A stretch of 64,000 nt of DNA from Anastrepha obliqua (Eukaryota > Arthropoda > Insecta > Diptera > Tephritidae). The position numbers and the translations under genes were made by a program. Below the pieces are notes generated by a model. That model was not told the origin of the DNA. It did no database searches and worked only from the letters and a program-made list of their open reading frames with translations. How positions within the stretch are numbered: position 1 is the first letter of the stretch; every line of letters begins with the position of its first letter. The DNA is taken from the NCBI RefSeq assembly GCF_027943255.1, contig NC_072893.1, forward strand, positions 32,262,001 to 32,326,000. Direction: 5' to 3'. Of the stretch, positions 42,268 to 54,304 are shown in pieces.

Positions 42268-43690
42268 GCTTATAACTTATTCACAAAACTTTCTGCTGGT
42301 TGTATCTACAATTTAAAGCGTTTACATTGCAAAAACAAAACTTCAACAATTGTTTAATAGTGCATAAGACATAATTTAAGGTGCAACATAACCTCAAACT
42401 ACACAAGTTTATTTGTGCAATTTATCATTACATACTGTTAACCGTTATTGTTGTGATTTGAGATCGTAAAATCTCACACACACACAAAGACATTTCCTAA
42501 TAGTTTATCTACATAAATAATTAATTAAACAAAGTTCAATGCACGCAACTGTACAGTTCACCACACATTCTTCATATCCACATACATATGTATTCTCAAA
42601 CAGTGCCTATATTCAAGGTCCAATAACAGTTATTTCTTTGTATTATACATTCCGTCTGCCAGACAAATTTATTGGTACAGTTTATCCAAGGCTGAACGGA
42701 ATTCCCAATGGGTTGACAAAATTAAAAAAAAAATCCACTTTCTATTTTGTTTTGGTATTCTACGAATTTGTATCGGTGTTTTACGAATTTCACTCACCTT
42801 TTCTTAAATGTTTTTAACAAAATTGCAAATTTTAACGACTTTTAGACATTAAAATTTCAATTAACGTGAGAAGCAGCAAAAAACACAATCACAAAATTGC
42901 ACTACACTTGTTTCGTTTCGTAAACTTTATTCGTTTATTTGAATGTTGATTAAAATATTAACTTTAAAAATAACTCAAACAAAGATTATCGTTTTGTTCA
43001 ACGCTATGCGTTAAAATAAGCGAGATGCGATAAAATTCACAAGCAAAATGCAAAACACCAAAGATTCAAATTCGAAAAAGGAATGCTGAAAAAACGGTAC
43101 TATTTTTTCAGGGCTGCTGTTGTCCATTGGCAAGGGTTGCATGAAAGAGTTCGAAATATAATGGGGGATTTTATTTATACATTCTAAGCATTCGGAATAT
43201 ACTTTTCTGTTTACTTTTTTGTTAAAACGGCACTGGTAACATTTTACCGAATATTCCAGAACGCATGCCTTCCATTTCGCCTATGAGATGGGGTGAAAAG
43301 CGCATTCGCTCAGGTGTATGTAAATGGATTTAAGTTAAATTTAAGCCAAAATTAAGGTTTCTGCCTTGTATACGTATTTTTCTTATAAATGTTGCTTATA
43401 AAACTTTTTCCTTGTCGTTCACAAAGTTCATTCCTGTTTTTTTCTGTATTCCTAATATTCCAAATAAACTAAAAACTATTCATACGTTCTCTGCGCGTGG
43501 AGTGTACCAGTTGCATTGCGATTTGCTACATTTTGGCATACATGTTGTTATCTTCTCTTTAGTTTCTGTACTTCGAAATTCACAAATAAAGACCAAAGTA
43601 GAGGTGCCATAACCATAACGCCATAAATTTACTGATCGAATCAACATATAGATAACACCGTAATCAATTAGAGGTGCCATACCATAGTTC
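42268..43690. other. otu 5' flank, no gene recognised
   Basis: Holds the otu leader and promoter on the - strand, but I see no clear TATA box. Several open frames here have no coding character. Confidence 0.4.
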
Positions 43691-43692
43691 CG

Positions 43693-43895
43693 TAGTCATA
43701 AAGTGTTTGGTCGAGCTTCTCCTCCGATTTGTGGCGTGTGTCTTGATATTGTCCCATAAATGGAGGGGCCTACAATTTTAAATCGACTCCGAACTGCAAA
43801 TATTTTTTATCAGAAGCTTTTCCAAGGCAGAAATACACTCGGTGGTTTGCCATTGCCTGCCGAGGGGCAACCGCTATTAGAAAAAACTTTTTCTT
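43693..43895 (-). repeat. SINE fragment
   Basis: Has TTTGGTCGAGCTTCTCCTCC, GGCCTACAATTTTAAATCG, AATACACTCGGTGG and TTGCCATTGCCTGCCGAGGG in the family order. The tRNA-like head is not found. Confidence 0.65.
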
Positions 43896-43899
43896 CATT

Positions 43900-46800
43900 T
43901 GCGTAGGGTTACAAGCAAATCGTCTATTTAAAAATTTAATCAAGCGTCTTTTTATTCCATTAACATTCTCTGATCTCATTAACATTCTGTGTTTCGCTAA
44001 CAGGATTCTGTTAATTATTTAATTGAAGCAGAGAATGTTATTCAATTGCAGCAATTTCGTTATATGATTTTAGGCGTAATACTCTAAAGTGCTATGAACT
44101 AGAGTAAAAAAAAAAAAAATAAATCTGTGGAAAAATTCAAATTATTTCAAACGTTTTAGAATTTGGAAAATAGCCGTTTAAAAAAAATATTTTCGATTTG
44201 TTGGTATAATTCAATTAAAAAATTCTGCTTCAGAATAGAACCTTAAATAAAACGAAAAATTGGCATTTGCAATAATTATATTATATGCATAGTACATACA
44301 CACTTGTGTACAAACCTACATATATGGTAAGTCTTCAAACATAACTACATATACATATGAACACATATAATACATAACATCCATAATAAACAACCTTGTT
44401 GGTTCCGTTGGTCCGTTCATTGTTGGCAATAATTAAAAAAACTAACCGATTCCCATACCCATTCAAACGAACTGGGTTACTCTGAATCAATCGGAAACAC
44501 GTATATCTGACGTCAGGTGGCGCTTTACAGCATTTTATGACATTGCGCGTCACATCCACTCCCACATACAGTTTTACACTGTGACAATCAAACTTGCAAC
44601 AAAAACAAAGCCGGCCTGAACAGACCTACAACAGTTCCTCCCCAACAGTTCACATGTGAAATGCTGTAAAAATGGCATTTAACGGTACATGCGCAGTAAT
44701 TGGCAGGAATATGCGCACGTCAAATCATACATACCACCAAATTCGTATTCTCTCGTCAGTTAATACTGCTATTTCTCTGTGTATGGAAGGAAAATAAAAA
44801 GCAATTAATTTATCCCCAAAAGCCTCTTTTAAACATACATACATATGTGTATTGTTTTATTCATGAATAAAAATAAATAAATAAATACAAATAATAGTGG
44901 GTGAGTGATACTGCAGCTGTAGATGCCGGTCTTTTCAACGCTCATCTAACGCCTTCGCTTGCTCTTTTGCATTCTCCTTTACTGCATTTGCAGTTATATT
45001 AATTCGCACTCGTTAGTTCGGCAGTCTTTGCGTCTGCGTTACACAGCAATCGAAAAGCCGTTGGGTGGGTAGACTGGACAAATTTCCTGATTACTTGGTT
45101 GGTAGTGGACTTCGCTGTGCTTTGCCGCACTCAACACTGCTCAGTCAAAAATCTCAAGTCAATGAAGTCTGGAGTAAACTTCAAGTTCGCGCTGTTACCG
45201 CGACTAAAGTTGTCTGGAAGAGATGTGAGTTTGAAAGTGTAGAAATTTGCATTGTTACAAAATATTTACATACATATATTGCAATAATTTACATATATAA
45301 CTTAAAAAATTTAGTTTCGTTCGTATGTTGAGTTTTTCAATAGTAACGTTTCGATGTGTGTTAAAAGTAAAGCAAAATCGTAAAAGCAGCAATTTAAGTT
45401 AAATCATTGCGTTTTTTTTTTTCATTATTCACCTATTCGCCCAGCCCGCTATGCGCCGCCCCCAATTGGCGGTGTGCAACTCATTTTTTTTTTGTGTGCA
45501 TTTCCAATTTTCCATACATTAATTAAAATTTGATTTGCTTTTATTGAGAAAGTTTTGCATTTTATTATGCTTAAGAAATGGTGTTGTTTGTGGCCAGCAG
45601 TCAAAAGGCTGTAGTAGAAAGTGTCCATTTGCATATCTAAATTATAAGGTGTTGTTCTGGTGATAAAAGTTAAGAAAATCGTTATTGATTATGAAATCAC
45701 AAAGAAAAAGGTGTCATTGAGTTGGAGTACAATAACAACTAACACGTTGTCTGGTTTGTGCGAGTTGCTGTTGCCGCTGTCAACGTAGTCGATGCTGCCG
45801 CCGACGAAATGCAATCATTTCTCTGCCGCAGTTGGCTGTGGCCACTGTTAACTTCGCCTTCTGTGCTGCTATAATGTGCTCCTGCATGCATTCGTGTACA
45901 TACATATGTATGTATGTCTGTATCATATCTACGTTATCGTTGGTGCTCTGTGGTACAGGGTAGTAGGGTAAAATCAATATACAACAGAGAAAACATTCAG
46001 AGAAGAAATGAAAAAATTGTATAAAAACCTACGCGAAAAACGATGACGTCTACTAAACTAAAATAATTACGCTGATGTTAAATTCCGAAGAGTGTACCAC
46101 CCACTTGAATAATATTACAATTCAATTACGGACATATGTACATACATATGTACATGTCTGTGCATGCCCGAAGCAATGGTTTAACACTTTTATGTTTGTT
46201 TATTAATCGCACCTTATCCACAAATTCTGCTTCTTTGCATAATCGCTCTTCACGAAATGATGTTTGCTATTGCAATTACGAGTAGTTGTTGTGAGAAAAG
46301 TTGTTTTGTTGCTGTACAAGTAGAGTTGTGAAATTCGAAAGATACCAATATTTAAGACGACGACGAATATTTGAATTGCATTTATTGCAGTAAAGGTGCC
46401 GTATAAATAGTGGAAACCAAATTAAGCCAAAACTTTTCCAATAAATAACAATTTAAAAGCAAAATTCCACAGTTGGTTTATTGAAGTGGACATCTAAATA
46501 GAGGTAGTGTACATAGATACATATGTACATACATATGTATGTATGAACATAATTTTTGTGATGCAGTAATATTTTATGTTCATTCAATACTTTGTGGGAA
46601 AATCACGTTACTCTCAATAATTATTATATAAAGTACCAATGCTTCTCAATTTTATGAAAATGTTTATCTTAGTTTTTGCAATTTTTCTTTTCTTCTCACT
46701 CTATAAATTCTCAATGTGATTTAAGTCAGCTCTACTTGCTGAGGAACGCCAATACTTTTATCTTCAAAGAACTGCCTATTGATCCTGATTGGAATTTTCA

Positions 46801-47235
46801 TATATAAATAACTTTTCTTCTGCTCGAGGCAGCGCGACTTATTTAAACATTTCCACAAATTTCACAAATTCTGTGTCTTGGCTACATTTCCACGAAATAC
46901 ATCCATATATTTTGATACATATGTATGTACCCGCTGCGCCCGCTGCCACTGAACGTACAATCCCAAATAAAAGCTTTGGCACTCGAGAATATTCTATCGA
47001 GTTTAGAATCATTACTCCATAGGACTTGCAGTCCAGGTGATATAGGAGCGGGGTACTCGCTGACATGGTTAAAGGCATCTTCGTAACACTCTTCCAAGAA
47101 GTCCTGTTTGAACTAAACAACGCCGTATTGTTTGCTTGGATTTCGCAACCACTATTAATTTAAAAAGTTCTAAAGAAATTAAAATGGCCTAATTATCTAG
47201 CTAAAAATGCACAAAACACAACTAAAATGCTTCTA
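43900..47235. other. Intergenic, no firm gene; possible first exon at 44930-45224
   Basis: Several (TACATA)n or ATGTATGT palindromic microsatellites (45898-45918, 46135-46155, 46519-46545). The piece 44930-45224 is richer in G and C and ends at a good donor (GTGAGT at 45225); see findings. Otherwise AT-rich with no transposon recognised. Confidence 0.35.
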
Positions 47236-47640
47236 GGTAGGCAACGACACACATAGACCTTTCGCAGGTCCATTGTGATACCATTGGAGCTTATCCTTAC
47301 CCTATGGGTTCCTTTTCAAACCATCCGGTAGCTTTAATAAACGAGTAAAGCTTCGTTAGTTTTAGATGCACTATGTCCGCTACATCAGTTAAAAAATGTC
47401 GTATCAAGTGTGCGCAACCTCCTCATAGCTAAGCTTTCACACTCACAAACAAGGTTTCTGACTGTTTCCTCTTCTTCTGTATTACGACAGCTTCTACAGA
47501 AATCGAAGAGCGGGGGTCCCAACCTTCTAGCGTGGCTGCCTATTAAACAATGACCAATGCTTCTAAGTACATTACATATCTTACGAAGGATTCGCAAGAG
47601 CTTATAACAGGGGCGGAAGTATTATTATCTAGGAAGCGAG
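47236..47640 (-). mobile_element. R1/LOA-type non-LTR 3' fragment
   Basis: On the - strand reads GHCLIGSHARRLGPPLFDFC, RSCRNTEEEETVRNLVCECE and RRLRTLDTTFFN. It is closely related to the cysteine-rich end at 26438-26767. Only the last ~70 codons and a 3' UTR with CAATGGACC remain. Confidence 0.75.
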
Positions 47641-47848
47641 CATATTGACTTTATTTAAATGCCCACATTCATCTGTATTCCTTTATAGTCTGCCGAAATC
47701 GGTTGCATGTTGTGTTGTAACAACTAAATTTCGGGCAAAAATTTAGCGGAGGATTGCAGGATAAAGATTTATTATAATATTTATTCCAAATATTTTGAAC
47801 CAACATTACTTTCATTCCGCATCATTCCATCTCAAGAGTTATGTAGTA

Positions 47849-48012
47849 CTGTTGTTGTTGTTGTTGTTGTAGCAGCATAATCATTCCCCAAGCATATTCG
47901 AGGAGTCCTGCTGAGGTGACAGTCCATTGCCGGATATAAATACGGGTCGTTCCGGTTACGTAGAACCGACTGTCGTGGGAACGACAGTACTCTACGAGTG
48001 TGGCCAGTTTAA
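47849..48012 (-). repeat. CAA-tailed hairpin repeat, best copy
   Basis: On the - strand: GTCGTTCCCACGACAGTCGG, TTCTACGTAACCGGAACGAC, CCGTATTTATATCCGGC, ACTGTCACCTCAGCAGGACT, then TGCTGCTACAACAACAACAA. Same order as 17057-17215. The CAA tail has about seven units. Confidence 0.7.
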
Positions 48013-48088
48013 AATAACAAGCCATTTGGATACCTTCCATAAGTTAATAGAAAATACTGCATAACACTTTTAATCTGTATTTATAACA

Positions 48089-48305
48089 GGTGGCGCAAAA
48101 TTAATCAATTATGGAAAGATTTATAATATTTGCAAATATCGTCCTACGGCAATCATATTTGACACTTGTGAGCTGCAGCATACAAACAGACAAGCAATGG
48201 AGCACCTAAAGGTCAAAATAAAGATTTCCGTCATTCAAAATAATTTTTTTTTAGTAAAAAGTTGAATGGTTAATTTTGCGCCACCCGATTAATTTTGCGC
48301 CACCC
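48089..48305. mobile_element. 217-bp MITE with duplicated right terminal repeat
   Basis: The left end GGTGGCGCAAAATTAATC and the right end TTTTGCGCCACCC are inverted repeats. The right end occurs twice in a row (TTAATTTTGCGCCACCCGA then TTAATTTTGCGCCACCCAT). No coding. Small size and near-TA flanks fit a Tc1/mariner-type MITE. Confidence 0.7.
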
Positions 48306-48352
48306 ATAGTAGGCTTGTATCTACTTATACATACATACCTACGTAAGCACTA

Positions 48353-49420
48353 GGTTGTTCAATAAGTTTCGTGGTTTGATAAGAAGAACACAATTTTATA
48401 GTTTTAAATACACTTTATTATTCAGTTTAGTCTCCCTGAGCATCAATACACTTGTTCCAACGAGATTCCAATTCATGAATTCCATCGCTGAAGTGAGAAT
48501 CTGGAAGGGCTGCAAAATACACTTCCACAGCTGACCTCATCAGTTGATGAAAAACGCTTTCCACGCATGGATTTCTTAGGTCTGGAAACATATGGAAGTC
48601 GCTAGGGGCCAAATATGGTGAGTACTCTGGAGAATCCGACGACTCGAACTATAATTCATGGATTTTAGCCATTGTCAAAATGCTTTTGTGACACGTCGCA
48701 TTGTTCTGATTCTCTCTCAATGATGTTTTTTCCTTCAGCTGGTCTAAACGGTTGCAATAATATTCCGAATTTAATGTTTTATCAATTCGTAAGTAATTCA
48801 CAAATCCAAAATCCCAAAAAAACGCATCTTCTCTCGCATCCCAAAAAATGATGCTAACATCTTCCCAGCCGATTTCTGGACACGAACTTGTTTCAGAGCC
48901 GAAGAACTGGTTCACACCACTCCTTAGCCTCTTGCTTTGATTTAGACTAACTTTGATTGACCCAAGTCTCATTCATAGTGATGAATTACGCACAAAATCC
49001 ATTTTTTCATTTCGAAAACGCACTAAATGTTACTGAATGCAGCACCCATTGTTAGCGAATGCAGCACCCATTGTGCACACAGCTTTCTGAAATCCAATAC
49101 TTCAGTAAAAATATTGCTGACACTGCCCAATAAGATGGGTAGGACTTCTACTAAATATCTTTTAGTCACTCGACGGTTTTCCAATACTACGATATCCTGT
49201 ACTTTTACTACGATTTCTTGTGTTGTTATTGTTTTTTGATATCATTGACGTGGATCCTCTTCAAGGCTTGGACGACCATGTTTAAATTCAACAACCTTTC
49301 TATTGTACTAATTGATAGCGAAAGGTTCTTATACACTTTCAACTTTCGTTCATAAATTTTCGTTGCTTTTAAACCTTTCAAAAATAAAAGTTCAATCACT
49401 GCATGTTACCTGATTTTTCC
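48353..49420 (-). mobile_element. mariner element, decayed transposase
   Basis: The left end GGTTGTTCAATAAGTTTCGT follows TA (48351). The - strand ORFs include SETSSCPEIGWEDVSIIFWD, ENQNNATCHKSILTMAKIHE (second catalytic region) and, near 48612, MAPSDFHMFPDLRNPC (third). Several frameshifts. The right terminal repeat is not clear. Confidence 0.8.
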
Positions 49421-49429
49421 ATGGCAGAG

Positions 49430-50635
49430 AATACTATGACACGTCGATACTAAATGGCTTGTAAACAAAGAATGAATTTACAGATTGTAATGAAATTTCA
49501 CATACATACATACGTTCATATGAAGAGTGTACCAACATAACAAAAAAATTTAGGCTCGTAGCACTGCGCTCTCTTGTATATGGGACTAACATTTCCACCA
49601 GAAAAATAAAAACAAACATGCGAATTTTCCTTTTTCCTATTTTGCCTGCAATGCATAAAATTGAGCAAATACATATGTACATATTTATACAAAACACTAT
49701 CCTGCCCACTTGCATGCGTTCATAAAAATGCTACTAAAAATAAGTAATGACTCGACAGAAAATGTGCCACACGCTCATGTGGTGTAGCAAGTTGCTGCAG
49801 TGGCAATACGATGCTGCAAAAAATAGACACAAAAAACAGCATCAAGCCGAAAAATTAGGTCAAAAACCTATGACATTCTAGACGGCTCAAGTAGATGTGC
49901 TTAACTATGCCTGTATGTATGTACAATTAGATACAAATACAATTTGGATTATTTGTATAAGAACATACTTACATAGTATGTAAAGAACGGGTGACTTTAA
50001 ATGACCTAGAATTTATTTTGCGAAACAAAACACAAACTTGAAAATTGTATACTTAATTGCGGAATTTAGCGTACACCCCGTTGGGCCAGGCCTTTTTCGA
50101 CTATGGATGTGAATTTAACATATTTCTGTTATAGCTAACGAATTGCACTTCCAGGTAGCTTCTAAAAATTTAATTTCTTATTGATTTATGGATATAAGAT
50201 TGTAAAAAGGATGCTCGAACAGGACGAAGAAAAGGATTTAAAATGTTACAGGTTCTTTTGGGCACCTCGAGTCTGGCTGGACGCCTTATGTTTTTCATGC
50301 ATTTGTACAGGAAGTTGTGGCAAATGCGCCACATTTATAATTAATTTTTAAGCATCGGAGATATATATTTTTAATTTCTTGCCTTTTTCATTGGTTTTGG
50401 CATTCATTGAGCTACCTACAAAAGCAAAAATAATCGCTGAAAATATTTTGGTTTGTGAAAAAAGGATTTTTTGTTTTGTTCTTTATTTTGACTCATTTCG
50501 AAGTTGGTTAAAGAAAAAAAAGTTGATTACAACGAAATTTATTTATAAGAGATGTTTGAGTACTGCTGGCATACTGCACGACGCTTTTCGCCTCCTTGTA
50601 GACAAAGACGACAATCTCTCTTCGCTGTGAGTGTA
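49430..50635. other. Intergenic, nothing recognised
   Basis: AT-rich; no coding frame or family that I can support. Confidence 0.4.
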
Positions 50636-50639
50636 TGGA

Positions 50640-50765
50640 CTCCGGTTGGTTGGTTGACTATAATATTTCCAATGCCGGACAGGGCCGGATTTACATTCGG
50701 CCAAGGACTGTGACTTCAGCAGCATTCCCCATATATGTATATATATATAGGGCCTCCAGCGTTGT
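50640..50765 (+). repeat. CAA-tailed hairpin repeat, eroded copy
   Basis: CCGGATTTACATTCGGCCAA, GGACTGTGACTTCAGCAGCA and TTCCCCATATATGTATATAT in the family order, opposite orientation to the copies at 17057 and 47849. The CAA tail is gone. Confidence 0.6.
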
Positions 50766-51180
50766 AGCATGGTAACCTATATATTAGACAATGACCGTTA
50801 ATAGACCTACCAAACATCTTCCATTCTCTCTCTTGAGTTTTGACAGGTATTTTGAACGACCACTGCTGATTTTCGGCCTATCAATTTGCTTGATTCGCAT
50901 GTTCGCTTTTGCTATTTTGAATTTACCAGATAGAGAAACTAATCTATCAGTACTTTACCAGTGGCTACGAGTATGGGTATCAACGCTTTATCCGATTAAA
51001 TAGTTTGTGTTGTACCCTTTCTGGTATACAGTTTCTATGACCTGGCACCCAAATGAGGTTTACATTGAATCACTGGGATAAGTCACTTAGGAGTCTATGA
51101 CATTCTAAGACTGTTTTCGACGAGTGCGTTTTGGACTCTACCGCTTTTATTGCTGCCTGGCTGTCTTATTTTTTTGAGGC
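50766..51180 (-). pseudogene. RNase H fragment of an R1/LOA-type retrotransposon
   Basis: On the - strand, with frame changes: QAAIKAVESKTHSSKTVLEC, then NVNLIWVPGHRN and later RVQHKLFNR. WVPGH is the conserved RNase H motif of these elements. No reverse transcriptase part is present. Confidence 0.65.
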
Positions 51181-51184
51181 GGAA

Positions 51185-52250
51185 ACGATTACAAAAAAAA
51201 AAAAATTAATAATATAAATAAATAAAAATAATAAAAAAATAAAAAATGTATTTTAAAACTACTTGCTTTGATACTCTTGCTGTAATATTTATTGTCAAAA
51301 ATCAACGCATTCTTTGAACTACCTGAATTTTGTAATTCAATTCCAAAATTCAATAATATGCAAAATTGCGTACCTGAAATTTTTCTGGTTTAATGGGTTT
51401 TATTTTAGTGCGAATCATTTTTTTATTAACAAATAATTGAAATTATAAAATAAGTAAACAAATAGTCAAAACTTAACAATATCTGGTGTACACTTTATTT
51501 TGACGCTGACGGTAAATGTAGAGAATATTGCAATGTACTTTTGTTAGGCCCCCCTTACGAAACCATTATTGGCAGCCGTCAGCTCTCGCTATGCCACAGT
51601 ATCGAATGAGCGACCACACTCGAATCGCACCACACTATCACCAGCACACGCTGAGGAAATTTGAGTAGGAGTAAATCATAACAAAAAGCAATTTTGCATG
51701 CATGCGTTTGATCCTTATTTAATCGAGAGTATTAATTATTTTGCTGTCAACGGCTTGCGTCTGCATTTGCAATTGTTATTGGCGAAGAAGTAATCAGTAG
51801 CCGCACGAATGTCTCTCTGCTAAAAATATCAATTTCTGGAGTAACTGCGCGTATGTTTACGATTGTTTGTTTGCGCCAGCTTCAGCTTTGACTTTGGCAG
51901 TGACGTGTGTATTGGGCGCTGTAAAATGACGGCTGATGAATGTTAATATGTTCTGTTCGCATTCATGGCGCCGCATGTTGTTTGAATCCCCTAAAAGCTT
52001 AATCATGATGATGACGATACGATACTATGGACGCTGCTTTTCGTCTGCTGATGCTACCAAATGTCATGCGAGTTGATTTTTTTTATTAAGTAAAAGTAAA
52101 AGGTTTTTAATTTAATTTTTGAATGAAAATGTTATTGGGCTGTGCAATGTTCACATACATGTATGTATGTATATACTTATACAAAATATCTGCAATAAAA
52201 AACGTACGAATTGCAAAGTTTTACTACGCTTTGTGCATAATAGAGATACT
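51185..52250. other. Intergenic, nothing recognised
   Basis: Poly-A/AT-rich to 51480, then more balanced sequence 51540-52060 with no translation that I recognise. Confidence 0.35.
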
Positions 52251-52254
52251 CGAT

Positions 52255-52560
52255 ACTTGAACGTTGTTCAGCAATAAACACTTTGCACTACAGCATCAAT
52301 ATTCTCAACCGAACGTCCAGTTTTTGGTTTGCCTGTCCATCTGCCTTTTTTTATCCTCGACAGAACCAGTTTATTGTAATTTTTTATCAACCTTTGAATT
52401 GTCGACTTATTCGGATGATTGTTTCCATCAAAAGGACACGAATTTTGCGATATGTTGTTCTTAAAGATCGACTGTTTTCGTAATACGTTTCAACAATTTT
52501 TAAGGCGTTTTTCTATTCTATAAAATTGTTACACCCGCCTCCTTGACAAATGTCAAAGAT
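52255..52560 (-). pseudogene. N-terminal fragment of a mariner-type transposase
   Basis: On the - strand: KRLKIVETYYENSRSLRTTY-RKIRVL, then after a frameshift TIQRLIKNYNKLVL and later TGKPKTGRSVENIDAVVQS. This is the helix-turn-helix pattern of the mariner group that includes the DD41D elements, which here lack this part. No catalytic region follows. Confidence 0.6.
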
Positions 52561-52839
52561 CACATAAACAAAAGGTACTCTAGGAATGATACACTACTTA
52601 CATCTTGAAAGGCCCTTTATAATAAAAAAAAATAATTAGGAAATTTTCTTCATAAATTTCAAAGATATTTATCTTTTTTGACCAAAAAGAATAAATGAGC
52701 GCTGTAAAAAAATAGCTTAGTTATGCTATTAATCACATAATAAGTTAAAAAAAACAAATATGACAATATTTTTTATGTATGTATATAATTAATAGGTACT
52801 TTCATATTTATAAAATGAAAAAAAGTTTTTCAATTTTTA

Positions 52840-53450
52840 TTGACTATTCTTTATTAAAACATTGTTTAATAACAGCCGCTATATAACTGCAAAACTTGGG
52901 CCTTCCACCCGCATTTTCATGGAAGACATTTTCCAAGCTCTTATGACATGGAGCGTTGCCACTTATAAAACTTAAACCACTAAGGCTATTTATTGTCTTG
53001 CTCCTTCCACTTCTTTAACAAACGCCCATAACGAACAAGTAAATGCATAGTTTCTATTTGTGGTTGCAATTGCACCAATTAATTGCACGTTCGTTCCTCT
53101 GGTATTGGGAACCTGCTGCACAGCATGGCTGCCGACTTTTGTAAGACGATAAAACAGATTGTTTCGTCTATCCAAACTATTTGCTCTCCACTTTGAATTT
53201 ACTCATTTGATTGTACGACGGGCAAACTTCCTTACTTCCAGCACAATTCATTGTAATTGGCTGCGTGTGTTCGGATTTCAAAATATATAATCCGCCCTCA
53301 AGGTAATTCCCCACTGTAGATGGAGAAAGGAATATTCCAAATTCGCTCTGGATGCACTCAACAATTTTCTTTAGTGTTATCTTGCAGTTAGCCTCTATCC
53401 AATACAACAGAACAATTACTTGGTCATTCGGTAATATTTTCAATTATTTC
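52840..53450 (-). pseudogene. IS630/Tc1-type transposase relic
   Basis: 53443-53177 (-) encodes a helix-turn-helix start (NDQVIVLLYWIEANCKITLK, SPSTVGNYLEGGLYILK). After a frameshift 53175-52990 encodes FYRLTKVGSHAVQQVPNTRG-TNVQLIGAIATTN, typical of the region between first and second catalytic Asp. The end near 52870 is poor. The MITE at 53564 lies just beside it. Confidence 0.65.
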
Positions 53451-53563
53451 CACCTCTGAGTTTAGGAGTGTTCCGCCTAGAATTCACTTATGAGCATGCA
53501 ACGTTTGAGCCAAGCTCACTCATTTCTCTCTCTCTCCGTATTGTAGAGAACTTTTTACTTTAA

Positions 53564-54300
53564 GGGGTAACACCACTGTACACGCGTAAAATAAACACGA
53601 TTTTTAAAGAATTTTTTTGTATAGAAGGAAAGGGGAAACAATCACTCTGATTTGGGAAGTTATTACTTATATACTAAAATATAACACTACAAAGTTTGAT
53701 CGAAAAATTGTACAAAATGGCGGCATTGGAGACATTTTTGTAATGTGGTTTCTCTTGAAGGAGCTCCGCGGCACGCAGCACAGTGGGTGCAAATTTTAAT
53801 CTGGAACAAAGAAACATTTTTTTTCTTAATCTAGATAAGAATAGCTAGAGAAACACGTAGGGGATTTAAAAAATATTTATTTTTGTGGAATTAGCAAGCA
53901 TTTGAAGGAAAAAACCCTATTTTGGACTAAAAAAACGGCACTTAAATAATTATAACAATCGTTTAAATTAATCTATCGAAAATCCCCTACGCTCTTCTGT
54001 TAAGAAGGTTATTATACAGACGTAGTGAAAAACCTGATTAAAAATATTTAAAATTGTTTGAGTTATGCTGCGTGCCAATTTCAGAAAACGTGTTTTGAGA
54101 AAAACGCGTTTAAAGTTTGGAAATTTGGAGAAGTCGTTAGGTAGCAGTCACTAACGCTTGGTTAAAAGCTTAAAATATTTATGAAATATACTTCGGTAAC
54201 GTATAAAACTTTTTGTTCTGTATTTTAAAAGGTTCAAAGAATTTTTTAAGCTTATAAAAAAAAAATCAATTTTTTGAAATTTCTACAGTGATGTTACCCC
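53564..54300. mobile_element. 740-bp TTAA MITE family, copy 3, intact
   Basis: GGGGTAACACCACTGTA ... TACAGTGATGTTACCCC, flanked by TTAA at 53560-53563 and 54301-54304. Inverted relative to copies 1 and 2 and only a few percent different from copy 2 by eye. The 60-codon frame is at 53617-53799 (+). Confidence 0.9.
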
Positions 54301-54304
54301 TTAA

